Origin: Cladopsammia gracilis
Taxonomy: Eukaryota; Cnidaria; Anthozoa; Scleractinia; Dendrophylliidae
DNA: 64,000 nt
Assembly (NCBI GenBank): GCA_022457155.1
Contig: JAJGOT010000013.1
Location: forward strand, 2,293,501-2,357,500
Direction of reading: 5' to 3'
How positions within the stretch are numbered: the first letter of the stretch is position 1; each line of letters starts with the position of its first letter. Below are positions 55,741 to 64,000 of this stretch, one piece after another. The notes below the pieces were generated by a model, which searched no databases, had not been told where the DNA came from, and worked only from the letters and a program-made list of their open reading frames with translations. A program made the translations under genes and the position numbers.

Positions 55741-56106
55741 TCTCGTCTTGCTTTCAAACCTGAATAGTTTTCCGTTTCCCTTCGGAAAAACATGAAGACG
55801 GGAAGCGGGGCCGTGGGAAGACCACAAGTACTGTTCGTACAATTTTCTTCTATCTCATTCCTTCTACTCATAAGGAAGCAATGTGCGTAATGCAAATTAG
55901 CAAAAGCCAAGCGTGTGTTTACCGTTTTCCTTCGTCACGTGCAAATCCCGGGCGGGGTACTTGACGGAGACTTAAAATTGACCGGAACGATCGTCGAAAA
56001 TTTTAAAGGAAACTCGAAGAAAGTACCAGGCGTACGTTTCTCAAAACTCACCAAGACTTTTGGGGCCTAAGAGCTTTTTTTTAAATGTAGTTTCTTTAAT
56101 CTTTAA

Positions 56107-56494
56107 AAGGGCATTGTCACGCAGATTTTGCTGTGTTTCGGGCAAAATACACTAAATATATGATAGAGTACCTTCGCTCAAACATAAAATTGCTTTTAGA
56201 ACACCAAGAAGATTATATAAATATCAAGTGATTTCTTCAAGGAAGAACAGACCATAATAAGTTTTCCTGCGATTTTTCCACAACTTTTGTGACGAACTTG
56301 AAAAAATTGGCCAATTTTTTCAAGTTGCAATCCTTCCATCCTGGCCATCCGCAGCCAAAGATAACGAATACTAGTTTCTGTGCACTGGTAGAGTATTTGT
56401 TAACAAAACTGGACCATTATTTTAAGGTTTCCATTGAAACAAATATGTTTTTTTGCTTTTCAAAGTGATACTAAAAATAGGTGATGGTGTCCCT
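56107..56494. repeat. TTAA-flanked (piggyBac-like) element, copy 2
   Basis: AAGGGCATTGTCACG at the left and GTGATGGTGTCCCT at the right, with TTAA directly outside both ends. Confidence 0.8.
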
Positions 56495-56807
56495 TTAATT
56501 CAGAATGATTGCCAATAGCGAGGCTAATCCGGCAATGCAGCGGCCAGCGGTCGCTAAGTAAATTGATACTGAAATAAATTAAATTAAGTTAGGTCAAATT
56601 AAATTAACTTAAGTTATAGCGTCATTGTGTACACACGTGTTAATTAGTTTTCAAAAACGTAACGAAACAAACCTACAAATCAGCTTAAGTTGTGTAGCAA
56701 ACGAGAGATTTTATTGCTAGCTTTCAAAATCAACAAAAACTGAATCTTTATTGGTAAACATTCTACAGCTTTTCGGGTCCGTTTCAAGAAACGCACGCCA
56801 AACCCGT

Positions 56808-57075
56808 TGTCGCGCTCCAATGCAACTTTTGTCGCAAGGGTAAACAAGCGGCGATTTCCTGTGCGATTCGGGTGCGACATTTGCTGTGATTTCCCAAAAA
56901 TCCGCGCCGCCAAGTTACATCAGGTTTCGAACATGTTTGAAACCTATGCGACATCGCGAGACAAATCGCGCCCAAATCGCACTGAAATCGCCGCCCGTTT
57001 ACACATGCGATTTGAAGATGCAACTTGCGCGTGACGAAAATTGCACAAAAAATCGCCCGTGTAACAATTGTCCCT
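56808..57075. repeat. Palindromic MITE with CGATTT words
   Basis: GCGGCGATTTCCTGTGCGAT on the left and ATCGCACTGAAATCGCCGCC on the right are inverse, with TTGTCGCAAGG / GTCCCTTC-type flanks. Confidence 0.7.
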
Positions 57076-57735
57076 TCTGAGGAGGAAATAATGCCACCAG
57101 TGTTGGAGTCAGTGGCCTATTCATGAGACAAAACTGAACAAAACGCTTCTCCCCGGAGCTACAGATACGATTCGTGTTCCAGGATAAGGCCCAGTTGGCA
57201 TACATGAGAACTTCATCCTTCGTACGGTAGTGTGGGAAAGCGGGATGGTATAGGGGCTCTGGTGGGCAATAGGAGCGAGCTAGCTCTTTGATCTGAAGCG
57301 TTGGCCCTGAAAGCGGGAGCTATTTCGTAGGAGCCTCTGGAACATGGCCAGCCCTTACAAAAACGTTATGCTTCATGCAAATTAAAACTAATAGACGTAT
57401 ACGGTCCATGACTCTGGGCACTTTGGAGTGTCCTGAGTTTTTGATGGCGAAAAAGCTCATTATCGCACCAAAACTGAAGGCATTTGCCTGCGAACTGTAG
57501 GTACCATACAGCACAATTAATGACAATGGGGAAAAGTTCCTGCTATTCTCTGCTGATCCCTTTGCGTTTGTCAATGGGTAAATGTGGGACTCATTTCCCT
57601 TGGAACCATTGACAATTAAAGTAACCCACCAAATCCATGGCTGCAACGGTATAAAGCTCGAGGTCAGTGGCAGAGGTGAAATTGAGCAGATTATCGTAAA
57701 AAGGAGCGCCCATTTGTTAGGAAAGCTTTCCATAT
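57000..57735 (-). other. Weak reading frame broken by one stop; possible decayed coding sequence
   Basis: A minus-strand frame runs from an ATG at 57733 through 137 codons to a TAG at 57320-57322. It then continues open in the same frame to about 57000 (for example YRTKDEVLMYANWALSWN). Composition is protein-like, but I recognise no family. It overlaps the palindromic element at 56808-57075 at its end. Confidence 0.2.
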
Positions 57736-58096
57736 TTTGATTCCTTTTTGAGGCGGAAATGGTAAAAACGTTTAGAGACCCCCCGAGTAACGTTGATCGT
57801 GCGTTCTAGAAACGTCCTGTCTGGGACTACTACTTTTGCATGCAAATTTCTGGCTGCCAATAAGGGATTAGAGATCGAATTAGCGTGCGGAGTGACGAAT
57901 GTTAAAAGAATCAAGCAACTGTCTTGTCCTCAGGTATGTTCAACAATGAAAAAAGCATCCAAAATGTGACTAATATGGCGCAGGGCACTCATCGACACTT
58001 TGTAGCCAGTGATTTGTAAATGGCTGAGGCAATGGCAAATACCGCGGAAATGACAACAAATTCTTGTGGATAATGGTGAAGTAGTGTGTGGTTAAT

Positions 58097-58447
58097 AGGG
58101 AGCTTTAGCAACCACGACGGCAACAGCAGCGAGCGGCACAAAATAATAGGATCAATGAGCGAAAACAATGCCTCTGCACGCGCGTTTTACATTTGATACA
58201 TTTCTTTGCTGTTCCCTGCAAAACAATGTCAAATCATCAAATTTGTGGAGAACGTGAACGCACGACAGTTAATTTTCCGTGCTCTAGTTGAACTTGAAAG
58301 CCGTGACGGGTCCCTACCAATTCAGCTCCTGGACAATTCAGTCACATTAAACAATTTGAAACAATTTCATAGTAGTTTAAATGAGTGCAAATTCTTTCTT
58401 CAATGACGTTTTCTTTAGCGTTGCCGTCGTGGTTGCTAAAGCTCCCT
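58097..58447. repeat. TIR element, about 350 bp
   Basis: GGGAGCTTTAGCAACCACGA and TCGTGGTTGCTAAAGCTCCC are perfect inverses at the ends, extending to about 30 bp. A T/A-rich flank (TA or TTA) stands at both sides. Confidence 0.9.
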
Positions 58448-59116
58448 TATGTCAATACCAGGGGGTGGTGAAGCCCAGCAGAAGGCCGAAGTACAGTCGA
58501 ACCTATTTATTACGGACACAACGGACAGAACTTAGAGGCGTTCGCGCGAACGCCCTAGTGGCCGGGAGCTATGAGAGGCGGCTGTATTCGCGGGCTAGAC
58601 AGAACTAAGTGTCTAAATCACAGAAGTAGGGTTTGTACGATTTTTGGTCTTTTTGGGACCAAGTAAACCGCCTGAAACACAGTAAGGAGAGCTGTTAATG
58701 TAGTTTATACATGACTTACAAAACTAAAAATGTCACGTAGTTGTGAACCGACAGCTGTTTAATTTCTTTGTTGCAGCTTGTCATTGCAATAGACAACGTA
58801 TCTTTTGATATTTATTCTGTAATCCTTAGAATAAGAAGTGCTGATAAATACACTAAATAATGTACACCCAGCACAAAACGTTTCGACCTCCAACTTCACA
58901 ATAAATTCATTACTGGGAAAGGAAATAATAATAATAATATTAATAATTTGAAGATGAAACAAGCATTCATAATCCCTAAGAAATATTCTTTGAATAATAT
59001 ATGCATTAATAATTATACCTTAAAAGCTAAATTCATAGATTTTTAAACATCATATCAAGTCCTAAAAGGGAATTCCAAACAGGCTAAACGCTGCCTAACT
59101 GTAATATATTACGTCC

Positions 59117-62100
59117 TCAAATAGGTATATTTATCAAGGTTTTTTGCACAATTTGAATATGACATGCTGGGCATTCGACTCTCTGTGAAGCACATGTCTC
59201 GCACATGGTACAATGTAAACATGGCGCCGTCATAACGCATCTCTGTTGTTGTTCACAAAGACTGCAAACTAGGGCTTCTTTACTGTACATAACCTGAAAA
59301 AAGAAATGAAATACATTACCAAAGAGTGCCAAAAATCAAAATTCAATAAAAATCCCAAATTTCACTTTGTAAAATATTGAAAAACGAACGGTACCATGCA
59401 CAAGTACAGATGAAGAGGTTTGATTTGAATAATCACGCCATAGGCTTTTATCAACAAACTTCAAAGTTAGAATAACACCACTTGTCTCCATAATTGACTC
59501 TGGGAGTGAAAGGGTTGATCAACATGTACAAAGTCCTTCAACTCCTGCAGTATGCGCATATTTATGTATTTGTCTTGCAGCAAAGAGAACATACATTAGG
59601 CAATCATTTGGTTCAAAATCAATCTGGCACTCATAGTCTCTCGTGTTCACAGAAACAATGCAATCATTCACATTCTGACTCACGATCTCACGATCACAGT
59701 TTCTGCGATATTTAACTGAATTGAAGTGATTTTCTTTCACATTTTGTTTTTGTAAATCGCGATTAATTTTTCATATTCATGGCCTTTATTGTGTCTTTTG
59801 AAGCCTCTGCAAAGCCTTCTACATGTAGAAACATTTTGGATGTTGATCCTTGCGAGTTAAAGGACAAGCACAGCACGAGGTGAGTTAGCGATTATCTAAT
59901 GTTTATGGTAACTAGACAATACAAAAGACACCCAGCTAAGTGTAGCAAATAACATCACAGCCAGCCTAAGCTCATGAGACAATGCATGGAATTCCAGGCA
60001 GTTTTTTTAGTGTTGCAGAAGTTGTGATCACCAAATGACATAAAACATAAGATTCAAAAGAAGTAAACAATACCAGCACCACAACACAAAAGCTAATCAA
60101 CAATAGTTTCCACAACACCGAGAAAAAAATAACGAATTTCGTTGCAGTATTTGTAATATTATTGCTTAGAGCAGTTTTCATTTGAGTGTAGTAAAACCAA
60201 AACCAAAGTAATTACTCTGACCAATCACAGCAGTCGTAAACAATCGAAGCAAATACATGTCGCCGGCACCAAGCGCGGCGGAAAAACGCGTGCGAGCAAG
60301 TCACGATTGGTTTTGGTTTTACTTCTGATTGGTCGAGAAAGTGGCGTGAGATCTTTTAGCCAATCACAAAGCGTAGCAATGCAAAACCAAAGCAATTGTG
60401 TAATTACTTTCGACATTCAATTGAAAACTGCTCCATACTACAAAGGAATCGAAAAAGTATAGATAAGAAACTTAAATAAAAAACTGAAGCACAAAATCAC
60501 ACAAAAAAATACTTAGAAAATATCCAAATATATTTATTAAATACAAATCATAAAATAGAGCTATCAGTGCCACTTACCTGATTTAATTTTTCTAAATCTG
60601 AACTAAGTTTTCGATGAATCTGTCTCATTTTTAATAGCGGTAAATCCCTGATATTTTCCACTGTGTTAAGTGTGTGTAGATGAGGGTCAGCTTTTATTTC
60701 TTCAATTTCCTGTTTTAAGCTGCACAATTGAGATTCCAACTGCAGAAAGAATAAATTAATTAAATTAATATATCCAATGAGTAGGAATGCTCGAGGGGAA
60801 AACATCTGCATCAAGACAGCGTAATGTATGCAGAAAGGAGGTACAACTGTACATAAGTTCACAAACTAATCTTTTTTTTAATATTTTGATGTTTTGCCAT
60901 TCATTACAACAATTATGGAGATAATCACAAGATGTTGATGAATCGCCACTTTGTTAGCAAATCCATCCAGTATCAGCTTAAAATACAAAAACCCACAAGG
61001 AACAAAGCACTCCATAACATTTTTCAGGTGGCTAAAGACAAGTGAGCAACGTGAATAGAAGTCAGTTTCTTTACTACTCCCATATAAGGTACGAGTCTTC
61101 ACGAGCCTAGTGGCTCACAACTGCCAGAGCGTGTAGCATGAAGTGATTGAGAGTATTACTACTCCCCCCTGGATGGGATGCAAGTCCATCACAGGGTAAC
61201 CTGGTTTATATACTATGAAGTGACTGAGAGTATTACTACTCCCCCCTGGATGGGATGCAAGTCCATCACAGGGTAACCTGGTTTATATACTATGAAGTGA
61301 CTGAGAGTATTACTACTCCCCCCTGGATGGGATGTTAGTCCATCACAAGGGTACCCTTGTTGCTGGTACCCATTTATACACCTGGGTGGAGAGAGACAAC
61401 GTGGAGCAAAGTTTCTAAGGAAACAATACGACGGCAGAGAACAGGCTCAAACCACCGACCTTCAGGTTGAAAGTATGACCTGCTAACCACTGAACCACTG
61501 TGCCTCCACACATGCCATGAAAAAATGTGTTACCAATCATACTAAAAAATCAATACAACTACAATTTTCCTCTTTAAAATATCAAATTTTCCCAACTCAG
61601 ATCAAGATTTCCTCACTTAAATTTCTCTTACTTTGAAGAATTTCTTGGTCTGTAGCAACCTTGCATAAGGTTTATTACTAATCAAAAACTTCGGCACATG
61701 TATTTTACCTCTTCCTTTTTCATAACAGCTTCTAATTTATCTTGTTCAGCTTCTTTGGCCTTCTTGGCTGATCCTTCAGCCTCTTTTTTCCAAGCGTCGC
61801 AAGCCTGTTTAGCTTGAGCCCATGACTCTTCCCAGGAAGCCAGCTTGGTCTTGGCAGCCATGAGATCTTCACTTAGTCGCTGAATCTCACTGGAACTATT
61901 ACTGATCCCTAACGGAGAAACCATCTGGGGAGAGCCCAGTGACTTGGGCGAATGGAGCTGAGCCGTGAGTGGGTCAAAAACAGTTGAATGTAGGCTACTT
62001 CCTCTCACTAATGGACTGGCACGGTAAGGATTGGAACCCTGCACAATTAAAACAAAAATATTAAAGGGAGCAGTCAAATGAGTTGAGGGCAGATAACAGG

Positions 62101-63006
62101 TTTTGAGCCATCAGCCCTCAGGTGCAAAGTTTAATGCAAAATTATGCTCCTTTTGTGAAACATGTGTCTACTGCACATTGCTAAATGTTTGGATGTCCAG
62201 TTAATGCAACCTTTCTTCTTTTAAAATTTGGGGATCTACCCATTGAAGGGCAACTCTTCTAGGTCACCTGGTGGTAGCAATGATATTCTTAACCCATGCA
62301 GCTGTCATGCACCGCCTTCATTATCGTCTCGTCTGATTAATTTTTCTTTGGCCAATTTTTCATCAATTTCATGTCTTAAAAGGACAAAATATTCCAAGGT
62401 TCAAAGGTTTTAATGTTGAAAGTGTTGCTTTTGCAGAATTTAGTCTGTAGAAGTGTGGAAAGGTCTTTGCGTGATTCAGGTATTGTACCATTGACCTTAA
62501 GTGAATTTGATACGTGATCTCTTTCTGGTTGCCTGTTGATTGCATCATTGTTACATGCACAAGCACAGCGCAAGCCATAAAGCCATAAAGAACAACTTTA
62601 TGTTGACATATTACAGTACCTTTTGTCCAGACATTAACTGTGATGTAGAGCTATAAGAAGAAGAAGAAAACTGTCCTAATGGTGAGGTGGGTGACTGTGT
62701 ATACGCTTGGGGGGACACTGCTTCATCTGTTCCTGGAATGGTAACAGGTGCAGAGCACATTGGAGCTATATTTAGTGCCGACAAGGAATCTCCCAGTGTT
62801 GATGATACTGGAGATGCATTGTTCAGCTCTTTCTCTAGCTCACTGACATCGAAATCATCTAGGTTAAGGTCATCCAGTGCACTCTCTACTACTGACTCAA
62901 CTGTATCTGCTGCAGGATAGAATGGCGGTGCATTAGCAGACACTGTTGAGAAATTAGATGATGAAGAACCAGGAATAGAAAATGCTTGTCTTGTAGCAAC
63001 AATGTT
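59117..63006 (-). CDS. UNK: Unkempt-family RNA-binding protein (UNK/UNKL), C-terminal four coding exons, partial
   Basis: Exons (minus): 63006-62620, 62038-61709, 60739-60578 and 59293-59117. All are phase 0 with GT-AG edges; 351 residues, then TGA. The first exon is Ser/Pro-rich with an acidic helix (ALDDLNLDDFDVSELE). The second has the family signature WEESWAQAKQACDAWKKEAE in a coiled coil. The third continues the coiled coil (LPLLKMRQIHRKLSSDLEKL). The last is a RING-like finger, C-SL-C...P-C-L-H-CTM-C-ET-C...C-PA-C, at the C-terminus. Known for the family: CCCH fingers bind UAG-containing mRNA and the protein represses translation. Those fingers lie beyond the right edge. Plus-strand TTTATT at 58811 gives a distant AATAAA. 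Confidence 0.92.
59340..59516 (+). repeat. Dispersed repeat (GGTACCATGCAAAAGTAC family)
   Basis: GGTACCATGCACAAGTAC, AATAATCACGCCATAGG and TGACTCTGGGAGTGAAAGGG. Intron of UNK. Confidence 0.75.
60168..60434 (-). repeat. TA-flanked MITE family, copy 7
   Basis: Reverse orientation, AGAGCAGTTTTCATTTGAG to CAATTGAAAACTGCTCC. The right terminal base has changed. Confidence 0.9.
61128..61510 (-). repeat. Diverged tRNA-derived SINE with internal triplication
   Basis: The SINE body and head match 5017-5308. A 66-70 bp tail segment (ATTACTACTCCCCCCTGGAT..ACAGGGTAACC) occurs three times in tandem between 61139 and 61350. Confidence 0.85.
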
Positions 63007-63129
63007 CTGGAATAAAGAAAATAACCAATCAATTTGGGACTGGTAAAAAGGTAATGTTATACTTTAACAGAAAAACAAAACAAAGCAAAAGGAATGAAGG
63101 GCTTCTAACAGCCAACATGTGAATATTTC

Positions 63130-63960
63130 ACTGAATTCATGAATACTTCACTGACCCCCCTGCATCCAATTCCCCACCCTCCCTTTCCTCCAATGCTGTC
63201 CCCATGGGTAAGGCAGGTGACCATTACATATCACTGGCTCGATATTCGGACCTTTCCCTCTCCTGGACATTTTGCTTCACCGACCCCCGACCCCTCCCTC
63301 CACCCCCTGCATAACTCCCTACCCTACCCTTCCTACAACACCATCCCCATGGTAAGGTAGGTGACCATTACATATCATTGGCCCAATGTTTGGACCCTTC
63401 CCTCTCCAAGACATTTTGCTTCACCACCCCCACCCACTGCATAACCCCCACCCTCCCCTTCCTACAACACCATCCCCATGGGTAAGGCAGGTGACGATTA
63501 CAATCACTGGATTACAATCACTGTTTGGACGCTTCCCTCTCCAAGACATTTTACCTCACTGACACCCCCCCCCCCCCTTCCCCACCCCATGCATAACTCT
63601 GCACCTCCCCTTCCTACAACACCATCCCCATGGTAAGGTAGGTGACCATTACATATCACTGGCTCAATGTTCAGACCCTTCCCTCTCCAAGACATTTTAC
63701 TTCACTGACACCCTGCCCCCCTCCCCACCCCATGCATAACTCTGCACCCCCCTTCCTACAACACCATCCCCATGGTAAGGTAGGCGACCATTTCATGTTG
63801 CAGGCTAAAATAATGTTCAACAACCCTCCCCTATCCTAGGCATTTTGCTCCACTGACCCCCCACCCCCTGCATCCAACTCCCCACCTTCCCCTTCCTCCA
63901 ATGCCATCCCCATGGTAAGGTAGCTAGGTGACCATTACGTATCACTGCTCAATGTTGCAG
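63130..63960 (+). repeat. C-rich minisatellite, about six units of 130-145 bp
   Basis: Each unit has GGTGACCATTACATATCACT, CCCTTCCCTCTCC, GACATTTTGCTTCACTGAC, a C run, TGCATAACTC, CTTCCTACAACACC and ATCCCCATGGTAAGGTAG. Intron of UNK; a lone unit lies at 1812-1975. Confidence 0.92.
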
Positions 63961-64000
63961 ACAATTGAGTGAGCAATTGCGTGACATTTCCACCCAAATG

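Larger units (their letters stand above)
50801..59116. other. Repeat-rich intergenic region between TPR-CHAT and UNK
   Basis: Listed elements occupy much of it. Minus-strand TTTCACTGAG|GTATGT at about 53490 is a candidate donor of a 5' non-coding exon for the TPR-CHAT gene (low confidence). 54000-55430 and 57080-58090 have no recognised structure apart from the weak reading frame at 57000-57735. Confidence 0.5.

Overview
The window looks like nuclear DNA of an anthozoan cnidarian, probably a stony coral. This is an inference from gene content and texture, not a database match. Genes are split by GT-AG introns, the DNA is AT-rich, and it is packed with short inverted-repeat elements, a tRNA-derived SINE, tandem arrays and a Penelope-like remnant. 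An intronless animal TPR-CHAT gene also fits corals. There are no operons, CRISPR arrays or rRNA genes.

Layout. 1685-12814 (+): last eight coding exons of an iRhom (inactive rhomboid) gene; a small two-exon gene of unknown function (4268-5633, -) is nested antisense in its second visible intron. 12869-18260: tail-to-tail intergenic repeat DNA. 18261-25926 (-): a zinc-dependent histone-deacetylase-family gene whose likely first exon stands about 140 bp from the divergent, intronless ARF-type GTPase gene at 26070-26624 (+). 27753-27958 (-): an orphan terminal exon. 28925-41247 (-): a five-exon TPR + JmjC (cupin) Fe(II)/2-oxoglutarate oxygenase gene, complete at 532 codons; its third intron holds an intronless AIG1/FAR-17a gene on the opposite strand (32538-33221, +). 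41248-47627: repeats, including three near-identical 263-bp tandem units and a Penelope-like GIY-YIG remnant. 47628-50774 (-): a 1048-codon intronless TPR-CHAT protein with 14 repeats of 40 residues and an intact His/Cys dyad. 50800-59116: about 8 kb of repeats. 59117-63006 (-): the last four coding exons of an unkempt-family (UNK/UNKL) gene, which runs off the right edge.

The genes do not form one pathway. iRhom (secretory-pathway client trafficking), ARF (vesicle coats), AIG1 (lipid hydrolase), UNK (mRNA control) and the JmjC enzyme are ordinary metazoan functions. The best candidate for undescribed biology is the TPR-CHAT protein, which has the architecture of a caspase-like immune or cell-death protease. 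The second theme is structure at DNA and RNA level: pairs of inverted repeats flank internal exons of the iRhom and JmjC genes, and several MITE families carry CCAAT, E2F-like, CRE-like or E-box motifs. All exon joins were checked by hand for GT-AG sites and phase.
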